Origin: Bacillus sp. Marseille-P3661
GTDB taxonomy: Bacteria > Bacillota > Bacilli > Bacillales > Bacillaceae_J
DNA: 64,000 bases
Assembly (NCBI RefSeq): GCF_900240995.1
Contig: NZ_LT965955.1
Location: forward strand, 384,638 to 448,637
Reading direction: 5' to 3'
Shown here piece by piece: positions 55,971-64,000 of this stretch (its first letter is position 1; every line of letters starts with the position of its first letter). Under the pieces are notes generated by a model. The model was not told the origin of the DNA. It was given only the letters and a program-made list of their open reading frames with translations, and searched no databases. The translations under genes and the position numbers were made by a program.

Positions 55971-56136
55971 GCTTTCCCTCTGTTTCTTCCTTAATACATA
56001 TTTCTATAATTGATTTTAAAATCATATACTTTGATAGTGCATGTATTAGTTAAAAATGCCTAGTTGCTTGAAAGCCAAATTTACAAAGTGTGGAATAAAT
56101 GTAGATTAATAGTTTTGAACCATGAGAACCGTCCCC
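55821..56136. repeat. Inverted pair of GGGGACGGTTCTC palindromes (REP-like family B)
   Basis: GGGGACGGTTCTCGTG (55821-55836) and CATGAGAACCGTCCCC (56121-56136) are reverse complements with one mismatch, facing inward about 284 bases apart. This word is a widely dispersed repeat in Firmicutes, of the sort linked to REP-associated transposases. The DNA between holds no supported gene. Confidence 0.75.
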
Positions 56137-56184
56137 GCGGTTTAAAATTTTAGTTAAAACGACCTACAAAAAGGCAAAATTTAG

Positions 56185-56214
56185 TTGACAAAATATTATG
56201 ATTACATGGATATT
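56185..56214 (+). promoter_or_regulatory. Candidate promoter of the large dockerin protein gene
   Basis: Perfect TTGACA (56185-56190), 18 bases, GATATT; about 40 bases upstream of the start. Confidence 0.5.
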
Positions 56215-56254
56215 ATTAACTATAAGTGAATTTTATATTTAGGGAGGCGAAGCG

Positions 56255-59200
56255 ATGAGGCGGTTTGCGGCGGGTATTTTTAGTACTTTAATACTGATCC
56301 TAATGGTTCCAATGCTGGTATTTGCGTGGGACGATACGGGGCAAGGAATTGAGGTTTCAATTGAGACTGGATCTATACAAGGTAAGTTAGATAAGGTAAT
56401 TTCGACAGTAGAAGTATATCGGAATGGAGAGTTACTTGATAGGAAAGAATTGGGTGAGGACTATGGCTATATAACGACAGAAGAATTTAATTATAGTCTG
56501 CCATTTGATTATTACAGTGGTATTGGCCTATATGGCAATCCGTTTTTACCAGGTGACAGAATCGTATTATTAAACCACAACACATCAGATGCTGTTGTAA
56601 CAAAGACACCAACGATTGTATATGAGTTTACAGTTCCGAAGTTAACTTCGACTGTTACAAAAAATGAAGATGAAGGACTTACGGTAATCAATGGTGAAAC
56701 ATCACCGAATAAAACAATTGGAATTTATACGATGGAAGGATATTACGATTGGGCATTAACAGGTGAAAGTGTTGCCGATTCGAATGGTCAGTTCCAATTT
56801 AACCTTCGTCCAGGACTTGGCACAGATGAAAGCGTAAAAATACAATATGATGATAGCGTAGGAACAATAAAAGTTGCTTATAGTATTGAACGATCACATC
56901 CTGAACATGTAGAGGCTGCCATTCACGTACCTTATGGTAATGACTATCGTCACATTGTAAATCAATCTATTCCACTAAAAGTAAGAGTTCTTAACAATAA
57001 TAATGAAAACGAACTCGTCACAAATGTACAATGGTCTGTTGAATCAGAAGATGGGCAACCAACAACAGGGGCATCCGTGGACAGTAGCGGGACTTTTGCA
57101 GCGACAGCTCCAGGTGGTTATAAAGTGATTGCTATATTGTCAGATTACAATAATCAAAAGCTAGAAAATTTTATATATATTAACGCACTTGGAGAACCAA
57201 CGGAGATTTACTTTTACCCAGTAAATAATGCTTCAACGTACTCGTATTCGGTTGGTGAACCGATTGAATTTGACGTAGATTTACGGGACGAATTTTCCAA
57301 CAGATTACTTTACAATGGCGGCTTTCACTGGGAAATTGAAAAATATGATAAAAATTTGTACTACGACGATCCTAGAGATCCAGATCATGATAAATTCATT
57401 CCATCCTTTGATGCAACCATGTCAGTCGATAGGGTGTTTACCGCTTCGGCAGATGGACATTATCGAATTACATTAACATCAGATGAATATCCGGATTTAC
57501 CTCCAGCCGTATATACTGTATTAGTTGTAGGAGATTTACAAGCAGCAAAACTCGAAACAGATAAAACAATCATCAACGTAGGCGAGAGTATAGACTTAGA
57601 CTTTGGAATTTATGACTCGAATTATAACGAGCTCCCATTAGAATATAATGATGGCTACGATTTGGATAACAGCAAGTACCAATATGACTGGGTTATTGGC
57701 TATCGCAGCACTGGTTATACACATTGGGGAGCACCTAGTGATACGTATACGTATATCGATCGACCAGAAGGTGTCATTCAATTCGATAAGCCCGGAAAAT
57801 ATACGATCTTTTTCCGTGTAACTAAACAAGTGAATTATTACGCTACGGATACATGGGGCGGGCTACAATCCTATGTAGATATTGAGGTAAAAGACCCTGC
57901 ACTTGAACAAGTAAAGGATATCAGAATTACTCAGGTAGATTACCCCGAGGTAAAAAGCCCTGACTATGTTGAAAACTATGCATCATTTAAAGTAGAAGCA
58001 ATCGATGAGAATGGTGATGTAGTTCCAGGGGTAGATTTCACGTATGAAGGAAGCAATTGGTATGATAGCGTAATTGAGGCAAATGGCAATGTTAGTGTAA
58101 GAATCTATGGAATGTGGGACGGCTATTTCTTGAAGGCAACGGTTACTGATAAGCCGGAAATAACGAAAACGCATTATTTTTCCGTATTCTCACCTAATTA
58201 CGAGAATATAGGAAGTGTTGAGCTTCAGCGCGAAAGTGATAATGGACCTGATGCATCGACGATTTATACAAGATATGACCAAATTGGTTTCATTGAACAA
58301 AGTCTTCAAAGCTATCCATTAAAAATGACAGTTAAAGATATAAATGGAGAGGTGATTCCGCCTGGAGACTATAATAGTAATTACCAAGGAACAACCTATT
58401 TATATGCTGAAACATTAGATGGAAAGCCTACAGAAAATATTCAGTTTGTGAATAGCGAATTTACAGCATCGACACTTTTTTATGCGACAAAGCCTGGCGA
58501 TTATAAAATCATTGCAAAATCAGCCGAAAATCCAGAAATACAGGATGAAATGGTGATTCATGTAATCGATCGAGCACAAGCGATTAGAAGTGCTGCCATT
58601 AGCATTGACGACGAACAAAAGCCATATACGAGTGATCGTTTGAATTTTATAGGTAATGCCTATGATATCACGGGTACAGAAATTCCAAATGAGGTATTTA
58701 CATGGGCAGTATATAATGAAGATGGTTCAAAGGCCGATGATGTAATCGCAATGGAATGGGATAGTCCTGTATCATTGGATTACTATTATAAGCATTCCAT
58801 CGACTTAGTATTCCCAAGGCCAGGTCAATACAAAATTGTTGCAAAATCTACAGCCAATCCTTTAATTAAAACTTCTTATGATATTTTAATAGAAAGTAAG
58901 CCTGCATTGGCAGGGGTTAATTATCATCTATTAGATAAAAGTATTGAAGGTTATGTAAGCGAAGGAATTAACGATTTAACCATTAAGGTAATTCGTGACA
59001 ATGTAGAAATAGATTCACATGCTGTTACGATCGATTATGGTGGACATTTTTATCATTATAATTGGACAAATGAGCCACTGCCAGGAGATACCATTGTCCT
59101 AGAATATGATAATGGTTCATCAGATTCTTTCGTTATTGAAGATATTCAGGCCATTTATGATGTGAAAAACCATTCTATCGTTGGAAAAACAGAGCCTAAT

Positions 59201-60517
59201 CGAGATGTAGAAGTTTTGGTTTATGTGCCTGACGACACGCTTACTAATAAAGGGACATCTACAGAGACGGGGACATTTGAAATCGCTCTAGATACAACTG
59301 ACCAAGACACAATATTTGATTATTCTGTATCAACTATTTCCGAGGAAGGTGTGACCTTTACATCACGGTTTTATCCAGTTGAGCTACAGCTTGACACATA
59401 TTGGAGAAATTTAAATGGTTGGCTGCCTGAAGGTGTGGATAGTACGGTAACGATCACGAAATCAGATGGTACGGTTGTCGTAGACCAACATTTACTTGAT
59501 CCTAGTAATTATGGGAACTATCTGCAAGTATGGGAATTAAATGATGGAGATATCGTAACCGTAAATATCGGTGATTTCTATGAAGAATCCATTACAGTGC
59601 TAACGGAATTACCAGTCTATATAGATAATACTACGAAGACTATTTCAGGATTTATACCGGGTGATTATGATATGACCCTCAGCATTGGATGGCAACCTTA
59701 CGAAGTTGCGGTAGATGAATTAGGTTTCTTCAATTTTAGTTTTGAAGGGTTAACTGACTATAATGGTTTTCCAATTAATTCATTAACGATAAATGATTTT
59801 GATATTTATCTTGGTAATTCATTAATTGAAATGATGGTTGAACCGATTGAAGGGAATGTAGAACCACCACCTTTAGAGGGCGATTATGATCACAATGATG
59901 ACGGTGTAGTCGATGCAACGGATTTGAAAATGGTAATAGTTGAGTATGGATCAAATTCTGCTACATCTTCTACAGATATTGATTCCAATGGAACGGTTGA
60001 TATTTATGATGTTGTTCTACAAGCGATACAGCTTGGTTATTCACCAATTTCAGGAGTTTCAAGCGGCAGTGGTGGAGGAAGTTCACCAACGAATTCTGAT
60101 ACGACATATGAGTCTTCGAGTACGATAGAAGAACATGATGGTGAGACAATCATAATAGAAACGTATTCTCCAAGATCTCGACTGGAAGATAGAAATGAAC
60201 GTCGAATACCGCGTGAAGAACAAAGCACCGACGTTCAAGAAGAACCAGACAGCATTACTGACCAAGAGCAATCAGAAGTTACAGAAGAGGAAAGCGGTGA
60301 AACTACAGCAGAGATGTCGGAAATAACAGAAGAGGAGCAAAGTAGTGAATCTACGGTAAAGCAGTCGAATATGACAGAAGAGCAAAGCAATGAACCTGCT
60401 CCAGAGCAGACAGAAGTGACAGAAGAGCAATCTATACCTGAACAGTCAGATGCTGCTGTAGTTGCAGAGCAGAGTGCTGAACCTACACAGGAACATGGAG
60501 ATGTAGTTGAAGAATAG
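56255..60517 (+). CDS. Large secreted Ig-like protein with internal dockerin and acidic tail (1,420 aa)
   Basis: A signal peptide (AAGIFSTLILILMVPMLVFA, about 1-24) is followed by about 1,180 residues of beta-rich Ig-like domains, several with the form VKVEAIDENGDVVPGVDFT or the related Big-type pattern. Residues about 1209-1265 are a dockerin with two calcium loops, DHNDDGVVDATD and DIDSNGTVDIYD. Unlike most dockerins it is not C-terminal: a Gly/Ser linker (SSGSGGGSSPTN) leads to a 130-residue Glu/Gln/Ser/Thr-rich tail with repeated VTEEQS-like words. The tail could be a wall-spanning or calcium-binding extension. No catalytic domain was seen. It follows AGGGAGG by seven bases, and a terminator follows. 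It may dock on the cohesin-like proteins of 28419-35324 (inference). Confidence 0.85.
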   Translation: MRRFAAGIFSTLILILMVPMLVFAWDDTGQGIEVSIETGSIQGKLDKVISTVEVYRNGELLDRKELGEDYGYITTEEFNYSLPFDYYSGIGLYGNPFLPGDRIVLLNHNTSDAVVTKTPTIVYEFTVPKLTSTVTKNEDEGLTVINGETSPNKTIGIYTMEGYYDWALTGESVADSNGQFQFNLRPGLGTDESVKIQYDDSVGTIKVAYSIERSHPEHVEAAIHVPYGNDYRHIVNQSIPLKVRVLNNNNENELVTNVQWSVESEDGQPTTGASVDSSGTFAATAPGGYKVIAILSDYNNQKLENFIYINALGEPTEIYFYPVNNASTYSYSVGEPIEFDVDLRDEFSNRLLYNGGFHWEIEKYDKNLYYDDPRDPDHDKFIPSFDATMSVDRVFTASADGHYRITLTSDEYPDLPPAVYTVLVVGDLQAAKLETDKTIINVGESIDLDFGIYDSNYNELPLEYNDGYDLDNSKYQYDWVIGYRSTGYTHWGAPSDTYTYIDRPEGVIQFDKPGKYTIFFRVTKQVNYYATDTWGGLQSYVDIEVKDPALEQVKDIRITQVDYPEVKSPDYVENYASFKVEAIDENGDVVPGVDFTYEGSNWYDSVIEANGNVSVRIYGMWDGYFLKATVTDKPEITKTHYFSVFSPNYENIGSVELQRESDNGPDASTIYTRYDQIGFIEQSLQSYPLKMTVKDINGEVIPPGDYNSNYQGTTYLYAETLDGKPTENIQFVNSEFTASTLFYATKPGDYKIIAKSAENPEIQDEMVIHVIDRAQAIRSAAISIDDEQKPYTSDRLNFIGNAYDITGTEIPNEVFTWAVYNEDGSKADDVIAMEWDSPVSLDYYYKHSIDLVFPRPGQYKIVAKSTANPLIKTSYDILIESKPALAGVNYHLLDKSIEGYVSEGINDLTIKVIRDNVEIDSHAVTIDYGGHFYHYNWTNEPLPGDTIVLEYDNGSSDSFVIEDIQAIYDVKNHSIVGKTEPNRDVEVLVYVPDDTLTNKGTSTETGTFEIALDTTDQDTIFDYSVSTISEEGVTFTSRFYPVELQLDTYWRNLNGWLPEGVDSTVTITKSDGTVVVDQHLLDPSNYGNYLQVWELNDGDIVTVNIGDFYEESITVLTELPVYIDNTTKTISGFIPGDYDMTLSIGWQPYEVAVDELGFFNFSFEGLTDYNGFPINSLTINDFDIYLGNSLIEMMVEPIEGNVEPPPLEGDYDHNDDGVVDATDLKMVIVEYGSNSATSSTDIDSNGTVDIYDVVLQAIQLGYSPISGVSSGSGGGSSPTNSDTTYESSSTIEEHDGETIIIETYSPRSRLEDRNERRIPREEQSTDVQEEPDSITDQEQSEVTEEESGETTAEMSEITEEEQSSESTVKQSNMTEEQSNEPAPEQTEVTEEQSIPEQSDAAVVAEQSAEPTQEHGDVVEE

Positions 60518-60570
60518 GGCGATGTTTCAAAAGAGAACGGATAATAAAATAAAATACAGTAGAAAAAAGA

Positions 60571-60614
60571 AAAAAGTTCGACAAGTGCACTGGCACTTGT
60601 CGAACTTTTTTTTT
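60571..60614 (+). terminator. Terminator of the dockerin protein gene, built from a REP-like sequence
   Basis: GTTCGACAAGTGC (60576-60588) pairs perfectly with GCACTTGTCGAAC (60593-60605), extended by AAAAA / TTTTT, with nine T residues. The arm contains TCGACAAGTG, the core of the family A repeat. Confidence 0.87.
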
Positions 60615-61122
60615 CTGTAATGATGGAAGTAAATATAGTAAATCTATGTCTAGAAAAATAGTAAATATTTTAGTAACTATGAACATATATTTTTAATTAG
60701 TTACTTAGTCATGGGTTGTTTGGGCATATTACGCAATAACTGCTAAGTTAAGACTAACGGCTTATAATTATGGTAATTACGCCCAAGGATACAGTTACAA
60801 AATTTTGAAAATAAAGGGTTTCCCAGAAATTAAAATATGTTAAAATATAGTATATTAAACCTACTATTGTAAAATGGGGATACTATATTAGATATCCAAT
60901 CTACTAGAAAAGTAGACTATCTTCATAGATTAAATGAAGATTATGGGTCGTTTATAAGCAGAAACTATTATTTTACTGTAATCGGATGAACCTTGTTGAC
61001 GGTTGGGGGACGATAGGGTGGAATGCTTTTGTTATGGGAGGGAAGGCCTATAAGTAGTAGGACCTAATGAAATGTATGAATTTGTAAGTTAACTCATTAA
61101 TGATTAGATTGGGGGCAATTAT
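60615..61122. other. Long leader of the SLH protein gene
   Basis: About 500 gene-free bases. No -35/-10 pair with good spacing is obvious; A/T-rich blocks around 60800-60890 are the likely promoter area. Long leaders are usual for S-layer genes. Confidence 0.4.
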
Positions 61123-64000
61123 GTGTCGAAGAAGAGTAAAAATTCTCACAAAAAGTTTGTAGCAACAACAATTTCAACAGCGGTTGTGGCTTCAGCGGCG
61201 TCTGCTGTAGCAGTACCTGCAATCGATGCAGCTAGTAATTTCAGCGATGTTTCAAAAGGGGCTTTCTATGAAGAGGCAGTGAATGCTCTTGCACAAAAAG
61301 GAGTTCTTGGCGGCTATGAAGATGGCACGTTCAAACCTGCAAAACACGTAACACGTGCGGAAGCGGCAAAGATCTTAGCGTATGACTTAGGCCTAAGCTC
61401 TCAAAGCGCTACCTCTACATTCAGTGATGTGAAAACTGGTGATTGGTTCTATCAACCTGTGAGTGCATTATCACAAGCAGGCGGTATTGGCGGTTATGAA
61501 GATGGAACGTTTCAACCAAATAAAACAATCACTCGTGCTGAAATGGCAAGTATGCTTGTTAAGGCATATGGCTTAAAAGTAGAAGAAGAAGTTAGTCTTC
61601 CATTTACAGATGTATCTTCTACTAGTTGGTATGTTTCAGCTGTAGAAGCATTATATGCTAATAATATTACTTCAGGAAAATCAGCGACTAGCTTTGCTCC
61701 AAATGATGTGGTGACTCGTGGAGAAATCGCAGCGTTTGTATATCGCGCTAGTAAGCTAACTGAAACGCCAGTCATTAAAGGCTCTACAATCGAAAATATT
61801 ACAGATACGGATATTACAATTTCGGGTGTTACCTATACGGTAACGGATAGCGTTAAAAATATTTTAGGTTCACACAATGCGGCTGTTTTAGCAGGTGCAT
61901 CTGTGCAGTTTGAAGAAACAAATGGTGTGATCTCGAAGGTAACAGGACTACAGCTTAATGCTAGTGGTAAATCAGCAACAACTGAGTTTGCTAGCAATGT
62001 AGTGTTAGATGGAAAAGGTTCAACAATTTCTGGCAATGTAGTTATCAATGGTGATTACATATCTTTGAAAAATGTAACAGTTGATGGCGATTTAACGATT
62101 TCTGAAAAGTTAGCAAATGATTTCTATTCTGAAAAATTAACTGTAAAAGGTGACACAGTTGTAAACGGTGGCGATGACAATACAGTTGTTTTCAAAGATT
62201 CAAAGCTTGAAAATGTCAAAGTAAATAAAGCGGACGTTCGGGTCGAAGCAAAAGGTTCAACGACTGTGAAAGAAATTACAATTTCAAAAGACGCGACGAT
62301 TGTGTCTGATATCACAATCACAAAGATTAAGGTTGAAAAAGACGTGAAGCTTTCGTTAGGCAATGATACTAAAGTTGATAACATCGAGTTACCTGAAGGT
62401 GTGGAACTGAAAGATGTAGTAACAAGTAGTTCTGCTAGAAAAAACATAAAAGAAGTCAACGATTCGAGAAATTCAGAGTATAGCTCTGGTAGTGGCGGCG
62501 GCGGTGGTGGAGGTAGCAGTAGTTCTCCAAGTACACCAACTCCAGGTAATACTCACCCACCTGTAGCTAAGCCGAGTTTAGATAGAGAAGTAGCAGAAGG
62601 AGCAGCTAATTTAGTATTTAATGCTTCGGATTTAGCGACCGATGCTGACGGCAGCGCATTATCATTTACTGGTGCTCCTATTAGTTCTAACGGAACAGCC
62701 GCTACTGTGTCACTAGTTAACGGCCAATTAGTTGTTAATGTTGCAGATGATATCCTATCTGATGATGTAACGACAATAACTGTAGATGTAACAGATGGTA
62801 AAGCAACTACTACGATATCGTTTGATATTACAGTAACAAATGAATTTATGAATATTACTGGAAACTACGATGGAAACAACGAAACAATTACTGTTCCGGT
62901 TAATGTTTTAGCTACAGCAGTAGTGAGTAATATGGAAGTATTAGGCGATTTAATTATCGATCCAGGTGATGATGGTGAAGTTACGTTAGATAACGTTACG
63001 GCACAGAACATTATTGTAAGATCAGGTAGTATGAGTTCTGTTATTTTAAATAATACAAGTGTTAGTGGAAACTTAAAAGTTGAAAACGATGATGATGTTC
63101 GAATCGAATTTGGTGCAGGTACAGTAGTTAATAAAACAACTGTTAATACAACGGCTAATTTAGAGGTGAATCCTGCAGCTGTAGGTGCAAATGCTCCAAT
63201 TATTTCAGAAATTGAAATTGCTCCTTCTAATGTCAGTACAACAAATGACTCTGTAACATTAGCGGGGGACTTTGGGAACTCAAAAGTAAAGGTTACTAAG
63301 GCTGCAAAAGTTACAGCTGCAACTGAAGATGCACAAGGAAATCCAGTGACTTCTAAGATTAATAGTTTGGAAGTAAACATCCCAGAAGGCGGCGATAATA
63401 CAGTTGAATTAACAGGGGAGAAGTTTGCAGAAACAAAAGTTAACATTTCAAGTGGTGCCAAGTTAACGGGTACGAAGGTTGATAAAGTCACAGTAAGTGC
63501 TGACTCAGGTGCTGTAGAAGTTGATGTTCCTTCAAATGAGGTAGAAGCTGCTGGTAATGCAGTAGTAGCAATTCAACAAGCAACAACTACGATTACACAA
63601 ATCAAGGCTCAAATTAAGATCTTAGAAGACTTACTAGCTCAAATTACTAAATTAGTGGGTACAGACTTAAGTAAGATTGTTGCATCAGATGAAACTGGAA
63701 GTGAAACTCAAACCAATGTATCTGATACAGTTAGGGAAAATCCTGGAGCGCAAGTTACTGAAGTGCCGCTATCTGATTTACTTGCCATTTCAAACATGCA
63801 AGTTTCTAACGGCGAAATAAAATTAATGTTTAATATTGCGCGTGAAGAACTTGAAGATGATTTTGCACTTACAGATGTAACATTTGAAGGTTTGGCTGGT
63901 ACACCTGTACTTCAAGACTATACTGGCAAAACAGCAACGTATACGTTTGATAGAATTGAGCGAGGAACTACACAACAAACGGTTATTATTTCAGCTAGTT
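61123..64000 (+). CDS. SLH-domain S-layer protein (partial, runs off window)
   Basis: An open frame of 959 codons without a stop at the window edge. The start is GTG 61123, seven bases after GGGGG. Residues 1-38 are a signal peptide (KKFVATTISTAVVASAAS, cleavage near AIDAA). Three SLH domains follow (about 40-210): FSDVSKGAFYEEAVNALAQK with GYEDGTFKPAKHVTRAEA, then FSDVKTGDWFYQPVSALSQA with GYEDGTFQPNKTITRAEM, then FTDVSSTSWYVSAVEALYAN with FAPNDVVTRGEI. The rest is beta-rich repeats (for example GNVVINGDYISLKNVTVDGD), a poly-Gly/Ser linker near residue 460 and a Big-type domain. SLH domains bind pyruvylated wall polymer. This is likely a second S-layer or S-layer-associated protein. Confidence 0.92.
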   Translation, partial: MSKKSKNSHKKFVATTISTAVVASAASAVAVPAIDAASNFSDVSKGAFYEEAVNALAQKGVLGGYEDGTFKPAKHVTRAEAAKILAYDLGLSSQSATSTFSDVKTGDWFYQPVSALSQAGGIGGYEDGTFQPNKTITRAEMASMLVKAYGLKVEEEVSLPFTDVSSTSWYVSAVEALYANNITSGKSATSFAPNDVVTRGEIAAFVYRASKLTETPVIKGSTIENITDTDITISGVTYTVTDSVKNILGSHNAAVLAGASVQFEETNGVISKVTGLQLNASGKSATTEFASNVVLDGKGSTISGNVVINGDYISLKNVTVDGDLTISEKLANDFYSEKLTVKGDTVVNGGDDNTVVFKDSKLENVKVNKADVRVEAKGSTTVKEITISKDATIVSDITITKIKVEKDVKLSLGNDTKVDNIELPEGVELKDVVTSSSARKNIKEVNDSRNSEYSSGSGGGGGGGSSSSPSTPTPGNTHPPVAKPSLDREVAEGAANLVFNASDLATDADGSALSFTGAPISSNGTAATVSLVNGQLVVNVADDILSDDVTTITVDVTDGKATTTISFDITVTNEFMNITGNYDGNNETITVPVNVLATAVVSNMEVLGDLIIDPGDDGEVTLDNVTAQNIIVRSGSMSSVILNNTSVSGNLKVENDDDVRIEFGAGTVVNKTTVNTTANLEVNPAAVGANAPIISEIEIAPSNVSTTNDSVTLAGDFGNSKVKVTKAAKVTAATEDAQGNPVTSKINSLEVNIPEGGDNTVELTGEKFAETKVNISSGAKLTGTKVDKVTVSADSGAVEVDVPSNEVEAAGNAVVAIQQATTTITQIKAQIKILEDLLAQITKLVGTDLSKIVASDETGSETQTNVSDTVRENPGAQVTEVPLSDLLAISNMQVSNGEIKLMFNIAREELEDDFALTDVTFEGLAGTPVLQDYTGKTATYTFDRIERGTTQQTVIISAS

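Noticed and set aside
60615-61122. Riboswitch in the SLH gene leader
   Set aside because: No known riboswitch core or long conserved pairing could be recognised by eye.
62865-63491. 208-codon minus-strand frame inside the SLH gene
   Set aside because: Antisense to an open SLH protein frame with signal peptide and SLH domains; composition of a shadow.

Overview
The window is low-GC Gram-positive DNA, most likely from a spore-forming, flagellated member of the Bacillaceae. The evidence is a conserved chromosomal block, spoIIID - mbl - flhO - flhP - epuA-like - fabZ (21638-26240), together with strong AAGGAGG ribosome binding sites, frequent TTG/GTG starts, S-layer homology (SLH) domains and a sigma-D promoter ahead of flhO. 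No rRNA, tRNA or CRISPR array was seen.

Layout. 1-853 holds the first codons of a probable transposase and 310-bp direct repeats. 891-2413 has a DnaQ-type exonuclease and a CBO0543-type membrane protein. 3357-18125 is one gene for a 4,922-residue secreted SLH protein built from about 25 modules of 465 bp. 18282-21275 is accessory: an LRAT-type gene broken by a palindromic insertion, a ParE/RelE toxin-antitoxin pair, a lipoprotein and a Uma2-type nuclease-fold protein. 21638-26240 is the core block.

26675-35324 is a three-gene cluster: a subtilisin-like protease with a degenerate dockerin, a 1,817-residue protein with cohesin-like domains and a clear dockerin, and a 463-residue cohesin-like protein with a CFI-box C-terminus and a membrane helix. 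36332-38539 is a probably highly expressed S-layer-like protein behind a long leader with two candidate promoters. 38727-55730 is a glycan locus: TPR protein, O-antigen ligase/polymerase-type membrane protein, GalE, phosphoglycosyl transferase, a TviB/TviC pair making UDP-GalNAcA, a MurJ-like flippase, a methyltransferase, four GT4 glycosyltransferases and an AsnB-type amidotransferase. 56255-60517 encodes another very large secreted dockerin protein, and 61123 to the window end is an SLH protein running off the edge.

How they fit together (inference). The accessory parts form one cell-surface island: SLH proteins would bind the wall polymer, the glycan locus would build an acidic, possibly amidated, GalNAcA-containing glycan that may decorate the S-layer-like protein encoded just upstream of it, and a cohesin-dockerin set without any polysaccharide-degrading catalytic domain would join a protease and giant Ig-like proteins at the surface. 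That non-cellulosomal cohesin/dockerin system, with a CFI-box-anchored scaffold, is the best candidate for an undescribed system here. Two families of dispersed palindromes (REP-like) punctuate the intergenic regions.
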